This document shows positions 11,970 to 24,540 of a stretch of DNA of 64,000 nt, piece by piece. The position numbers and the translations under genes were made by a program. Each line of letters opens with the position of its first letter. Within the stretch, counting starts at the first letter, position 1. The DNA is from Solanum dulcamara. Taxonomy: Eukaryota; Streptophyta; Magnoliopsida; Solanales; Solanaceae. The notes below the pieces were generated by a model. The model worked only from the letters and a program-made list of their open reading frames with translations. It was not told where the DNA came from and made no database searches. The stretch lies in the NCBI RefSeq assembly GCF_947179165.1, contig NC_077245.1, forward strand, positions 12,122,740 through 12,186,739. The letters run 5' to 3'.

Positions 11970-12700
11970 TCTAACTTACTATATTCGAACTAATCTATAG
12001 GCCCCTTGTAGTTTCAATAGTTCGTCTGGTAAAAAAAAAAAAATCTTTTTGAGTACTATCTTATATAGGACAAAGTGTCCAATCTCAATAACTTTTTTGT
12101 CTGATTAAATCGAGTTAACTTCAAATTCTCCATTAGAAATGGACCTAACTTAATGCACATAATCTTAAAGCTAGTAATCACATTATTCAAAAATTATTAT
12201 TGAAAAATGTCAAGTTTTTATATTTTCATAGATCTTTTGATTAAATCAGTGGGAAAAAAATAATACTATTTTCATACGAATAAATAAAAATTCACTAATA
12301 TTTTAGTGAAAATCGTTTTTCAGTGAGCCAATTTGATTTGAAATAAGTAAAAAATATCACATTATATAATATAAATTTCTCATTAATTTACGATAGATTT
12401 CTCTATTTTTAGTAGTATCATAAAATATGATTAAAGTTGTTCTTACTCTCTCTCTATAGATTCTTTCGATAAAGAAGATAATTAACCTAAAGTAACAGTA
12501 ATCTGAGAATATAATTATTGACTCAAACTCAAATTAAGGACTAAAGAAAATTAAAGGCAAAAAGGAATGAAATGACATTAAAAATAATTAAGCATGCATT
12601 CGTCGAAAGCAATTTAATTTTTTTACAATCGTGGATTGATTCAATGAATTCAATGATGTTAAATGAAATATTTACATTGTGGATGCTAGATTCCATAAAA
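11970..12700 (+). repeat. Decayed segmental duplication, copy 1
   Basis: This stretch is colinear with about 14085-15310. Shared blocks in the same order include ATATTCGA..TATCTATAG..CTTGTA, TAGGACAAA.GT..AAT, AAATCGAG.TA.CTT, GATAA.GAAGATTAACCT, AAATGACAT..AAAAATA..AGGCATGCA-like, and TGATTCA.TGAATTCAATGATGT.AAATGAAAT. Both copies are non-coding and strongly diverged. Confidence 0.55.
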
Positions 12701-12840
12701 ACTGCAGAGAACTCGGCAGGAGTATAGCTATGAATCCGATTTTAATTCGGCACACAGAAAAAACTATATTGTATATAAAAGATTAAATATTTTTATTTTT
12801 AAATAAATAGACGTTGAATTCGTTTGATTTTTCAGTATGA

Positions 12841-13228
12841 GCTCGTTTGGATGGACTTTAAGTTGATCAAAACTAACTTAAAGTCTCTTTTTAGCTTTTG
12901 GACGTGTTTGCCTAATGCTAACTTTAAGTCATAAAGTTCTTAAAGTCAGTCAAAATTGAAAAGTTAGGATTCCTAACTTTTTTCTCTAAGTGCTTCAAAT
13001 CATTTTCTTTGACCATGAAAATTACTTTTATATCCCTTATATTTTAATTAAATTCTCAAACTACTCTTTTTATTCTTTTAACCTTAAAATTCACATTATT
13101 TTCCTCATTTAAGCACTTTTATCCAAACACTCAACTGCTTATTTATAAAAATAACTTTAAGCACTTTAAAATTATAAAAGCACTTCATATATAAAAATTA
13201 TTTTTTTTAAATTCATCCAAACGGGTTT
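12841..13228. mobile_element. MITE-like element 3
   Basis: The left end CTCGTTTGGATGGACTTTAA and the complement of the right end CCCGTTTGGATGAATTT form the terminal inverted repeat. The interior is AT-rich and also shows internal symmetry (AACTTTAAG and CTTAAAGT motifs at both ends). No coding capacity. The flanks (AGTATGAG left, TGTATCAC right) may be a degraded target duplication. Confidence 0.6.
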
Positions 13229-14084
13229 GTATCACTTTTTTTATATTTCAAACTTTCTTAATAATTCTGACTGCTCCCAAATTCTTCTAAAACTTTATTC
13301 TCTGTCTTTCGAATTAAAAAGTAAAAAGGAGATATAATAATCATTACTCTTTCACATAAAGTTCAGTTTCCCACTAATCATCGTACATTTTTGTTTTACT
13401 TTCACTTCGTGTGTCTTAATTAAGTACTTCAAGAAAAGATGTTAGTGGCGGGTCTAAAATATCTAATTATGGCTTGAAACTATTTTGCCTAGTCCCATCA
13501 CAATCAGCATATTCTATATTCACATTATTTTCAAAATTAATAAAATTAAAAGGGTGGTGATGATGAATTTGGGGAAAATATGTAGATAGTTTTGTCTGTT
13601 GGTATTTAATTCTTGTATTATTGTTATTTCATGACAATATTATGTATTAAACTACACATCAATTTAATACTAAATTATATCAGAATGAGCTATGCATTAT
13701 TCAAAATAATAAAAATTTAAAACTAGATAGACCAGTTTTTAATTATATCATGATTATTGCATCTAATACCCAATAAAACCTTATTGTCTTGTATAGATTT
13801 GTATGATCACGATCCAAGTTCATAACACGAATTCTCTATTTTAATTCAATAGATCTCACATATTAGTCTTTAAGCTACATCATCATTATCGAGCTCAAAA
13901 ATATACATATCAGGTGAATTTACCTTAAAAAGTTCTTTAATTTCTGCTTTTATTTCAACATGAAATTTACCTAAGAATATAACATGCGTGCGCCTCTTCG
14001 ATACGTCCGTCCTTCGTCATGGCCATTCATATATCCTTTTCTTTCCAGTAAAAAAATGACTGTAAAAATATAATGATAAAACAA
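13229..14084. other. AT-rich intergenic DNA, nothing recognised
   Basis: No gene-like frame, RNA gene or recognisable element is seen between MITE-like element 3 and the second duplication copy. Confidence 0.55.
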
Positions 14085-15310
14085 GATAACATAATCTATA
14101 TTCGATCTTATCTATAGAGCTAGCCACTTGTATATTGAATAATCCTTGTACTAATACTTTTTCTAATGTTATGTAGGACAAAAGGTCAATTCCTAACCTT
14201 CTTTTTGTTTGAGCAAATCGAGATAGCTTTTAATTTTCCTTTAGATGAACCTACTTTTGGGGTAATCCCTCAAGTTAAATCTTCAAATTCGTAAGAATAA
14301 AATATCATGAAGAATATATTTGACCAACTCTATATTTGTACTAAATTAAGAAATCTTAAGTTCCACGAACTCGAATGCAGGTGTCAGGTACAAATATAAA
14401 TCTAGAAATTAATATTTTCATAATTTCAATTTTAAAATTTGAGGGTACTATGAATTTAGGTATTTATACAAGTGTTGGAATTCAGCTAGACATAGAGCTA
14501 TATATCTAAATTATGAGACATAAGTGAAAATCAAACAAGTTATTCCAAAAAGAAAATATTGATCAAAAGGTGATTCACATGAGTTAATAAGGAAAATGAT
14601 TTACATGAAAATGACTATTTACAAGATGTTCCATTTTAGTCAATTTCAAAGTAACTTTCATTTTAATTACAAATATCATTGTGTTTGTCCCGAATGTCTC
14701 CATCGCGTTTGATCAAAATATTCAAAATCAGTTGATATTCGATATGGATCTCCATACCCACACTCACGCTCATGTCTTATCATCACGAATGCAACACCAA
14801 AATAAAAAATCCGAATAACTTAGTTTGAAACTCTCTAAAACTTAGACCGGTAGTGTTACAACAACAACAACAACAAACCCAGTATAATTCCATAGTGTGG
14901 GGTATGGAGAGGGTAGAGTGTACGCAGACCTAACCCTCATCTTGAAAGATAGGGCGGCTGTTTCCGAAAGACCCTCGATTTTATAGATCGGTAGTGTTAA
15001 TAATACTATATTCACGTGATAAGGAAGATTAACCTATATAAAGTGACAATAACTTAGGTGTAAGAATTCCACTCAATTTCTAAGTTAAGAACTAAATAAA
15101 AGGAAAGAAAGAAAAAAAGAAAGAGGCAAAACCAATGAAGTGACATCGAAAAATATCCAGGCATGCAATATTAGTCACTTTTCACTTTATAAGTTTTCAT
15201 TGGAAACAATTCTATTTCTTTTTTTATCTTTCTTCAAATATTTGGTTGATTCATTGAATTCAATGATGTGAAATGAAATCTAATTTTCATCATATTAGAC
15301 TCCAATAATA
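14085..15310 (+). repeat. Decayed segmental duplication, copy 2
   Basis: This is the partner of 11970-12700 in the same orientation. It is longer, partly because it contains the 126-bp retroposon (14859-14984). Best-matched blocks are at about 14100-14260 and 15020-15290. Confidence 0.55.
14844..14999 (-). mobile_element. 126-bp non-LTR retroposon with 15-bp target duplication
   Basis: The insert spans 14859-14984. It is flanked by AGACCGGTAGTGTTA (14844-14858) and AGATCGGTAGTGTTA (14985-14999), 14 of 15 bases alike, the mark of LINE-type insertion. Read on the minus strand it ends in (TTG)n. Its body (CAGTATAATTCCATAGTGTGG, then GTACGCAGACCTAACCCTCA on the plus strand) matches the 3' tail of the RTE LINE at 16055-16180. 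It is either a severely 5'-truncated RTE copy or a SINE sharing that tail. Au-type SINEs have such a body by my recollection. I see no tRNA-like A/B box. Confidence 0.75.
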
Positions 15311-16054
15311 GTGTAGTCGAACTTAAATTATATGTGTTATCATCATATATAGTAATAAAAAAATATTCTCAAGTTATTTAAAAGCTATTTACACATAAGT
15401 CTTCTTGAAATATAAGATTTATAATTTTGAAATTACACAAATTACTTATAACGATAAATATAAGATGGCTTGATATATAGTGTAAAATTTTTAATACTAA
15501 TGATCAGAGATGAGCGAGTTTAACTTTAAGATTTTTGACATTGAATTCATTGTATATCAAAATTATGATTCAAAGATAATATTTATGGAAGTATTTACTT
15601 ATATGTAAACTTCACATGTATTAAGCGTTATGAATTAAAATAAATTCGAGCCCAAACGCTACATTTATCCTTGATGATTTTAGATATAACTTACTAGATC
15701 TAATAGCACAATTTTATATTGTTTTCACAGAGTATAAAATTGAAGAACTCAAATTGGTGATGTGACAAATGAAACTCCATGAGATTTTAGTGGGTGGGTC
15801 TACAAATGTAATTACAAACTCAATTTCATTATTTTTTGTTCTCACTTTTCTGCTTATATTTCACGTCAATCAGCACATTTCGTCCACACACAAACCGTGT
15901 TCCAGCAATATATGAGAATATAATTTGTGTGTGGGGCCGGGGTGGTGGAGCAGTCAATTAGATCTTGGTTGCCAATTCTACAATAAGAATATATTATTGT
16001 ATAATGCATACTACATTGTAGTAATAATATGAAGAAGACAGAGACAAAATTATA
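15311..16054. other. Intergenic DNA, nothing recognised
   Basis: AT-rich sequence with no supported gene. A short GC-rich patch at 15932-15950 (TGTGTGGGGCCGGGGTGG) has no assigned role. Confidence 0.5.
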
Positions 16055-18690
16055 TGATAACAACGATAACAACAATAACAACCCAGTGAAATTCCATATC
16101 GTGGGGTCTGGGGAGGGTAAAGTGTACGCAGACCTAATTCCTACTAATGTAGGACGACTGTTTTCGAAATACCCTCGGCTCAATAGAAGCATAGAAAAAA
16201 AATGTCAGACAAGAATATTAAAAGTAGAAAAGTAGATAACGGAAGAGTTCCAAACAATAGAATAATCAAAGCACCAAAAACAGTAGATATCGTCAAATAA
16301 TAGCATAAATACCATAAATAACATAAGATAAGATAACATAAATAATCTAAATCAGAGTGCAAGAAATCATAGTGCGTTAATACGCCTACGGATAATGGGG
16401 AATAATGTCACTATGTACTAGCCTTCTACCCTGATATGTGTCCTCCACACCCTCCTATCTAAGGTCATGTCCTCGGTAAGTCGTAAATGCGTCATGTCCT
16501 GTCTGATCACCTCTCCCCAATATTTCTTCGGCCTACCCCTACCTCTTCTGAAACCATCCATGGCCAACCTCTCACATCTCCGCACTGGTGCCTCTGGGAC
16601 TCTCCTCTTCACATGCCCAAACCATCTCAGTCGCGTTTCACGCATCTTGTCTTCCACCGGGGCCACTCCTACCTTGTCTCGAATAGCCTCATTTCTAATT
16701 CTGTCGCTCCTGGTATGCCCACACATCCATCTCAACATTCTCATCTCGGCAACTTTCATCTTTTGCACGTGTGAGACCTTAACTGGACAACACTCCACCC
16801 CATATAACATAGCTGGTCTAACCACCACTTTGTAGAACTTGCCCTTAAGTCGAGGTGGCACCTTCTTGTCACATAACACACCGGAGGCGAGCCTCCATTT
16901 CATCCATCATGCCCCAATACGATGTGTGACATCCTCGTCGATCTCCCCGCTGCCTTGCATGATAGAACCAAGGTACTTAAAACTACTTCTCTTTTGGATG
17001 GCTTGGTCCCCGAGCCTAACTTCCGCGCCAACCTCTTGAGGAGTCTCACTGAACTGCACTTTAGGTACTCTGTCTTGGTTCTACTCAACTTAAACCCTTT
17101 AGACTCCAAGGTGCGTCTCCAATCTTCCAGCCTAGCGTTAACTCCGCTATGAGTCTCATCGATGAGGACTATGTCGTCCGCAAAAAGCATACACCATGGC
17201 ACCTCACCTTGAATTTGTACCGTCAATACATCCATCACCAAGGCAAATAGAAATGGACTAAGAGCTAATCATTGATGCAATCCCATCACAACTGGAAAGT
17301 GTTCTGAATCCCCTTCTATTGTCCTTACCCAGGTTTTGGCACCCTCGTACATGTCCTTGATCACCCTTATGTGTGCTACAGGTACACCTTTAGCCTCCAA
17401 ACATCTCCATAGTATCTCTCGTGGGAATTTATCGTAGGCCTTTTCTAAGTCGATGAATACCATATGCAAGTCTCTCTTCCTCTCCCTATATTGCTCCATT
17501 AGTCTCCTCATAAGATGGATAGCTTCTGTAGTTGAGCGTCCCGGCATAAATCCAAACTGGTTCTCTGAAATAGAGACGCCCCTTCTCACCCTCATCTCCA
17601 CCACTCTTTTCCACACTTTCATAGTATGGCTTAGAAGCTTGATACCTCTATAGTTGTTGCAACTCTGGCTATCCCCCTTGTTTTTGTATAGAGGGATCAT
17701 GATGCTCGACCTCCATTCTATGGGCATCGTTGCCGTCGTAAAGATGACATTAAATAACCTAGTCAATAATTCCAAACCTACCGAGCCCGCACTCTTCCAA
17801 AATTCTCCAGGGATCTCGTCAGGTCCAGTCGCTCTTCCCCAGCGCATCCTACGAACGACCTCTTTAACCTCATCGTCCGTAATACTCCTACAACCTCCAA
17901 TATCGTGACTACTCCCTGTATGTTCCAAATCTCCCAACACAATTTCTCTGTCCCCTTTGTCATTCATAAGTTTATGGAAGTATGACTGCCATTTTTGTTT
18001 GATAAGGGTCTCTTCTACCAACACTTTTCCGTGTTCGTCTTTAATGCACTTCACTTGATCCACATCTCGTGCCCTTCTTTCCCGGGCCCTAGCTATGTTG
18101 AATAATTTCCTATCCCCGCCTTTCTCTTCCAATTCAGCATAAAGGCATTCAAAAGCTGTCGTTTTTGCCGTTGCAACCGCCGACTTCGCCTCCTTCCTCG
18201 CTATCTTATACAGTTCCCCATTTGTCCACTTCTCCACCTCATCCTTGCTCTCTATCAACTTAGCATACGCTACTTTCTTTGCTTCCACTTTCCTTTGTAC
18301 TTCTCCATTCCACCACCAATCCCCTCGATGTCGACTACGACTACCTGTCGAGACTCCTAACACTTCCCTTGCTACAGCTCTAATACAACTAGCTGTTTTA
18401 TCCCACATACCGTTCGTATTCCCACTGTTATCCCAGGCCCCCATATCCTTCAATTTTCTCCCATCTCTAAGGCACTAACCGTTGTCAAACTCCCCCATCT
18501 GATCCTAGGTCGTTCTTCCCCGACCCTCCTCGTCCTCGTCATCTTGATCCCTAAATCAATCACTAAAGGCTTATGCCGGGTTGTAAGGTTGTCGATCGGG
18601 ATGACCTTACAGTCTTTGCACAAACCTTTATCATCCTTCCTAAGGAGTAAAAAGTATATCTGAGTTTTAGCCAATGAACTAGATATCATA
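16055..18690 (-). mobile_element. RTE-type LINE, 5'-truncated
   Basis: This non-LTR retrotransposon lies on the minus strand. From 5' to 3' it has the last part of the endonuclease (18480-18690), the reverse transcriptase, the C-terminal domain (to 16418), a 3' UTR and the conserved tail (16083-16180) ending in a CAACAATAACAAC-type (GTT/TTG) simple tail at 16055-16082. It stops a few bases before the LTR of element B. No target duplication could be set because the 5' side abuts that LTR. Confidence 0.9.
16418..18690 (-). pseudogene. RTE LINE ORF: endonuclease end, reverse transcriptase, C-terminal domain
   Basis: The ORF copies its own RNA at a nicked target. The minus-strand segment 18450-18689 holds the endonuclease end (KTQIYFLLLRK, GLCKDCKVIP). 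After a frame change, 17269-18453 encodes 394 residues with [33 protein letters not shown] and FIDLEKAYD (first catalytic Asp). A single in-frame TGA at 17269 interrupts MGLHQ, and the same frame continues through [12 protein letters not shown] (catalytic FADD) to about 17100. A frameshift then separates the C-terminal part, 16418-16903 ([29 protein letters not shown]). Few lesions suggest moderate age, but the 5' truncation removes most of the endonuclease. Confidence 0.93.
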
Positions 18691-18697
18691 TCGATAT

Positions 18698-20381
18698 TGT
18701 CATGATTCTAATCCGTCGTGATTGACACTCACAATAACCCTCTAGTGAGAGAATAATTTTTACAGCTCAATTTATCAAACATAAGAGATAACAATTAAAG
18801 ACTTGCGGAAGCAGGAATAAAATCAGAAATATTACCGAGTTCCCATAAATTCAGCCAATAATTTTAATAAGAACGAAATGCGAAAACATCCTAGGAATTG
18901 AAAGTCTTCCGTACCAAAACTCTAACTAATAGTCAATATAAGAAGGGAAACACTCCTAAAAAACCAAGTCATCATACTAAAACAGTGTATGGAATCTTTA
19001 ACCTGGAAAAGGAATTACAACATAGAAGAGTCCATGGTAGCTTGAAACAAATAGCTCACCCTTGATCTCTTCGCAGCCAGCTGAATATACCATATATTCA
19101 ATAAAAGGCAGAGCAAAAATAGTATCAGTACACAAAAATAACGGTGTACTGATAGAATCACACAGTTAGCTAGTAAATGGATCATAAACGAGTAAATTCC
19201 ATACAATAGGCATATAAATATACAGAATAATTCAACTAATCTCAAGTTCAACTATATTTAGTAATATCACAACAAAATATCTTTCATATGATATAATTTC
19301 ACACAAGGGTCTTCTCAAGGGACCTACAAACAATCAACTTTGTGTCAGAACGTGACACCCGATTCAAATATATGTCGAAACGTGACACTTGATCCAAATA
19401 TGTGTCAGAATGTGACACTCGATCCAAGCATACCACAATCACAAATACATTCAGTATTTACAATATTTATATCACCAAAAACAAGTTCATCATAAAAACA
19501 TGAAGCAAGTGATCATTTCACACATAGTCTAGCATATTTCCATATTCATATATACACATGCATATCATCAAGCAATTTAACAAGTATATAAAACACATAC
19601 GGAAAATTAGACAATTACCTACCTCAAATTCAAGCTTCAACAACTTTACAATGCAAGAACATTCCCTTTTCAGGTTCGTTCTTCTCGTTCTTGGTTAGAA
19701 AAAATAAATGCATTTAAATGATCAACACAATGACCTAACTATCATGAAATATAACACAATTTACACCCTAGGCCAAACCCATGATCCTAACCTCACCCTA
19801 GGGCTATTTTCCACCATTAGTTTTCAGTTCAAACCCTCCTCAATGATTACCAACCATAGTTATAGGTTCTAGGAATAAAATGATGAATTTAGAGAGTAAA
19901 ATACTTACCTTAAGTGTGAAAATTGATAAAAATTGCCCTACGTCACCTCCTAAAATTTTTGGAATTTTTTACTGACTTAAGTCACGTCTGTCCCGCTCTG
20001 GCGAGAGAAATACTGCTCTAACGGGTTTCACAAAAATAGAGAGCTCATATTTTGATCTCCAAGCCCCCATTTCATAACATACCCTTTTTCCAAGACGTAC
20101 TAAAATATATCCTTCACGCTAAATTTATTTTCGAGGGTTTTACTTGCTCGAATACTATTCCGCAAAGCGTAAATGCTTCATATCGTCTTAACTATCAGCC
20201 TATCCAATAAAATTAGAGATTTGACCTCCCATCATTCACATGATCACCCTAGACTCCACCTAACTCAGAATTCGTCTAAGTCTGGCCTAGGCTAATTTTT
20301 TTTGAGGTTACTACCTAAAGTTTTATGGCTCGAAATCCTTTCCCATTGGCCTATTCCTAATGACGGGGACTAGTCATTACA
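18698..20381 (-). repeat. 3' LTR of element B
   Basis: The plus-strand limits are TGTCATGATTC (18698) and ...AGTCATTACA (20381). On its own strand the LTR therefore starts TGTAATGACTAGTCCCC, like the TGTAATGATCC of element A, and ends in CA. Length is 1684 bp. A tandem array of about 30-bp units is at 19341-19429. Confidence 0.85.
19341..19429 (-). repeat. Three-unit tandem repeat in LTR B
   Basis: Three units of about 30 bp, each like TGTCAGAACGTGACACCCGA on the plus strand, lie here. The matching array in the other LTR is at about 25225-25313. On the element's own strand each unit reads GGATC.AGTGTCACGTT.CGACA, close to the LTR D unit. Confidence 0.8.
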
Positions 20382-20419
20382 ATAGATGTAAATTTATCCA
20401 TCACTCATCTCTGAGTGAC

Positions 20420-20930
20420 TAACTAGGGAAAACAGGGCTAATGTAAAAATAGAGTAGTACCTGTTTCGTCGAACAATTGAGGATACTTGTCTCGCATATA
20501 TTTCTTAGTTTCTCAAGTAGCTTCCCCTACCGTAGAGTCATATTTTCCCAAAGTCTTGGGAAGTCCCACCATGAAGTCCATGGCTATTCTCTTCCACTTC
20601 CATTTAGGAATGAGCATTCTTTGAAGCCACCCTGCAGGTATTTGGTGTTCATATGTCATCTGTTGGCAGTTCTGACACTTGACTACATATTCAGCTACAT
20701 CTTTCTTCATACCGGACCACCAATATAACTGTTTGAAGTCTTGATATATCTTAGTCACTCTGGGTGAATAGAGTATCATAAATCATGAGATTCAAATAGG
20801 ATATTCTAAGTTAGTCTATCTACCCGGGGAACACAAATCCTTCCCCTAAAGTGAAGCACCCCACCTACATCAAATGTTAAGTCTTAAGCTTTGCCCATCA
20901 TCTTTCCTTTAATTTCATTTAAGTTAATAT
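20420..20930 (-). pseudogene. Integrase start fused to chromodomain end, element B
   Basis: The minus-strand frame 20513-20779 has the zinc-binding segment ending CQNCQQ, then WKRIAMDFMVGLPKTLGKYDS with the first catalytic Asp. The next residues (TVGEAT, then MRDKYPQLFDE on the other side of a stop) are the end of a chromodomain. The rest of the integrase core, including the second Asp and the Glu, and the GPF/Y module are missing. The join is near 20537. A deletion of this kind makes the element dependent on others. Confidence 0.85.
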
Positions 20931-21520
20931 CTTCAAATCATTATTCCACCTTTCTCTGAAATACCTAACCTCATAAACCTGACCTCCAAGGCATAAATTT
21001 CTCTAGTTAGGGGGCGCTTAAGAGCTTCCAAATAGGCTAGACTGCCCATGCTTACCGATTTCCAGCTCAATGAGTCTACCATCACATTAGCCTTACCTAG
21101 ATGGTAATAGATGATGACATCATAGTCTTTAAGCAACTCCATCCACCTTCGTTGTCTCAAATTCAAGTCCTTCTGGGTGAACACATGTTGTAAGATGCGG
21201 TGCTTAGTAAACACCTCACACTTGATGCCATACAGATAATATCTCTAAATTTTCAGTGCAAACACTACTGCTGCCAACTTTAAGTCATGAGTCAGGTAGT
21301 TCCTCTTGTACACCTTCAATTGTCGCGAGTCATATGTTAGAATATTCTTATCCTGCATCAACACAACATCTAAATCGGAATGTAAAGCATCACAATACAT
21401 AATGAAGTCTTTACATTCTATCGGTAGGGTAAGGATTGGTGTTGTGGTCAGAAGAGTCTTCAGCTTTTGAAATCTCTCTTCACTCTTATTAGTCCACTCG
21501 AATGACAACTTTTTTTAGTC
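20931..21520 (-). pseudogene. RNase H domain, element B
   Basis: Minus-strand 21245-21508 reads SEERFQKLKTLLTTTPILTLP, then FIMYCDALHSDLDVVLMQ (catalytic Asp in YCDA) and YLTHDLKLAAVVFALKI, where the usual catalytic Glu of DLELAA is Lys. Minus-strand 20933-21214 continues with [18 protein letters not shown] and HLGKANVMVDSLSWKS, where VADALSR has become VDSLSW. A stop separates the two parts. Confidence 0.85.
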
Positions 21521-21579
21521 AGCTCAGTCAAGTGAATATCAATAAAAGCAAAGTGCTTTACGAACTGACGATAATAACT

Positions 21580-22250
21580 GCTAGTCCCACAAAACTTCTA
21601 GCCTCGGTCACAGAACTAGGCCTAGCGCAGTTTTTAACTGCCTCAATCTTTTATGGGTCCACCACCACCAGAATTCACACTTAGATAATTTTTCATACAA
21701 CCTTTGTCTCCTTAAAACACCTAACACAATTCGAAGATGATCTGCATGTTCCTGTTTACTCTTTGAATACATCAATATATCATCTATAAATACTATGACG
21801 AACGAATCCAGGAACGGTTTGAACACCCTATTTATCAAACTCATAAAGACTGAAGGTGCATTGGTCAACCCAAAAGACATTACTAAAAATTCATAGTGCC
21901 TATACCTGGTACTAAAAGTTATTTTGGGCACATCCCTAGGCTTAATTTTTAACTGGTGATACCCAAACCTGAGATCAATCTTTGAGAAGAATAAAGCACC
22001 CTACACCTGGTCAAAATGGTCATCAATACGAGACAAATGGTATTTATTTCTGATGGTGACCTTATTCAGTTGTCAGTAGTCAATGCACATTCTCATAATA
22101 CTATCCTTTTTCTTGACAAACAACACCGGAGCACTCCAAGGGGAAGCACTAGGAAGAATGAACCCCTTGTCAAGAAGCTCTTGAATCTGAGCCTTAAGCT
22201 CTCTTAATTCTGCCGGAACTATACAATAGGGAGGAATGGAAATTAGACGA
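21580..22250 (-). pseudogene. Reverse transcriptase domain, element B
   Basis: In minus-strand order: [38 protein letters not shown] (first catalytic Asp) and, in the open part 21608-21931, [11 protein letters not shown] and [14 protein letters not shown] (catalytic FIDD). After SKCEFW there is a deletion of roughly 20 residues (the usual FLGHVVS segment is absent) and a frame change into the IEAVK connection. Several in-frame stops lie upstream of 21931. Confidence 0.88.
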
Positions 22251-23110
22251 GCACCCGACTCTAAGTCAATGCAGAAATCTATATCTCAATTAGGAGGCAT
22301 ACCAGGTAATTTTGAAGAAAAAACTTCTGGAAATTCATATACTATTAGGATAAACTCAATAGTAGAAAAATCTACCTCCATATTCCGAATGTGGGCCAAT
22401 TAAGCCAAACAACCCTGCCCTACTATTTGTTAGCATGGAGAAAGGATATGACCTTAGCTGGTTTAGGCTTTTACACCTCTTTTCAATCTAACCTTTCCTC
22501 TCCAGAATTTCTAGAGCCACAATTTTTGCGTTACAATTAAGTACAACAAAGTATGTGGACAACCAAATCATGCCTAAGATCACATCAAAATTTGTCATGT
22601 TTAGGATCAGTAAGTCAACCCAAGTTTGGTATCCCATAAACACAATAGAACAAGCATGATACACTTAGATGATTATGACTGACTCTCTAATAGGGGTAGA
22701 AACATGAATAGGGGAATCCAATATATCACACAATTCATCAATATATTTTATAGACACATAGGAATAAGTGGAATTCAGATCAAACAAAATAATAGTTATC
22801 TAGTAACAAACAAGAATAGTACTTATGATAACTACGTTAGATGCCTCTGCCTCGGTCTTGCTTGGAAATGCATAAAATTAAGCCCGATCATCCTAACGGG
22901 ATACCTCCCTACCCGGCTGAGCTGATACTCGACCTGCACTACCATTACCTCGACCCCCATGGTCTATTGAATTTCTTCCTCGCTCACTCTGTGGACGTTC
23001 TCTTCCATTTCCCCCTCCAGCTGCTAGGACCACTGCTCTATCCTGCTGGGGTGATGAAATTGTCCCATGTGGGTAAAGGCACTCCCTCTGTATATGGCTC
23101 GACTCTCCAC
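22251..23110 (-). pseudogene. gag end, protease and linker, element B
   Basis: Heavily decayed minus-strand sequence lies between gag and RT. Short readable pieces are a linker ending [14 protein letters not shown] just before RT and a protease remnant near 22560-22640. Frames change often. The assignment rests mainly on position between recognisable gag and RT. Confidence 0.6.
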
Positions 23111-24540
23111 AATTAAAAGATTTGGGATCAAAGGGGGTGCGACTACCTAGGAATGATGCTCCCTAACCCTCATGGGCCAGATATTGCAGTGGAGTACTTG
23201 AAAAACTACTAGTAGAAGTGGGAAATGCTGATTGAATTGGCCGAGCAGCAATCACCGACATGTCTGACCCTTTGGAATAAGATCCCTGAAAGTTATCTGC
23301 ACTCTTAGGCTTCTTATCTATAGCTTTGGTTTGCCCATCTTTCCTCACACCTTCAACCTTCTTAACAAAGTCTATGACTTCGTTGAAAATCCTTCTAGAC
23401 GAAGTCATATGGATAGAAAGTACCTGCAACTCGGGGTTCAATTCCTTCACGAACAACTTGATCCTCTCCTCTTTTATAGTGACCAACTAAGTAGCGTACC
23501 TAGACAATGTATGAAACTTGGACTCTTAAACAACCATTGATAACCCTCCCTTTTCAAGAGCTATAAACTCATCATTTTTTCTATTCCTCAACGTACCGGG
23601 GCACATATTTTTCTAGGAATAGGACACAAAACTAAACCTAAGTGAGTGGAGTTAACACAAGCGAAAGACACTCCACATAATCCCTCCACCACTGCTTGGC
23701 CTTACCCTGTAGCTGAAAAGTCACAAACTCTAATCCATGCTAATGTACTATACCCCGCTTGTGAAACCTCTTATAGCAAGCAAGAATAAACTTATAGGCA
23801 TCTTCATTTTCAGTACCATGAAAGACCAGGTGTTTGAGATTGAACAACTTGGTGAGCATTTCATACTCAGTACCGGTCATTACATGACCTATTAGTAGTA
23901 TAAAAAAGGAATCAGTGCCTACCACTTCACCTATTAGCGGAGCTGCCACAACAACCGAATAAGCAACAAAAGCTGGTGCTACAGGCATGGTGGGAATGCC
24001 TCTTATTCCAGCAAACCCACTCAAGAAAGCCATGATCTTCTGGGCTAGTATGGGGTCCAAAGAGGAATACCAGCAACTCCGGTCTAGGTGTCTTTCTCCT
24101 GCTCAACATGTTCTTTTTCTTCTCCAACTAATTCCTCTCCCTCTAACTCATTCTGGGAGCAGGAGGGCCTCATCTACTAGCACCTCCTCAATAGGAACTT
24201 CCACTCTTGCAGGTGCTGCTCTCTCTTTTTGCTTGCCTCACCTCCCTCTCCTACCTCTACCTCTTCCACATCTTCGAATGACTGTCTATTTTTTTTGGCT
24301 CCACTAGAACTATGGTCCTGACATCGGTATAGCGAGTGTTGACCATCTACGGACAAGATATGAAAGAGTTTATCTACCATTTTGGATCGCCAGATATCAA
24401 TTGGAAATAAGTTATAGCACAAAGGAAAGAAAATAAAAAATTTCTTAAAATCTTGTAGCCTTTTGAAAAAAAGTACAGACTTCTCCATACCGTTCTGCAA
24501 GACTCTACTGGACTCGTTTTGGTATGACAAGATCAACAAA
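23111..24540 (-). pseudogene. gag pseudogene, element B
   Basis: The capsid part on the minus strand (23740-24060) reads MDPILAQKIMAFLSGFAG at the start and LVFHGTENEDAYKFILACYK further on, the Tekay gag signature. The next part (23163-23486) reads RIKLFVKELNPELQVLSIHM, then a basic linker. Stops and frame changes separate these. A poorly conserved N-terminal part with an acidic run (24177-24540) precedes them. No intact zinc knuckle is visible. Confidence 0.8.

Noticed and set aside
16467..17152. Several plus-strand frames overlapping the RTE LINE
   Set aside because: They are antisense shadows of the LINE reverse transcriptase and C-terminal domain, which carry the real motifs on the minus strand.
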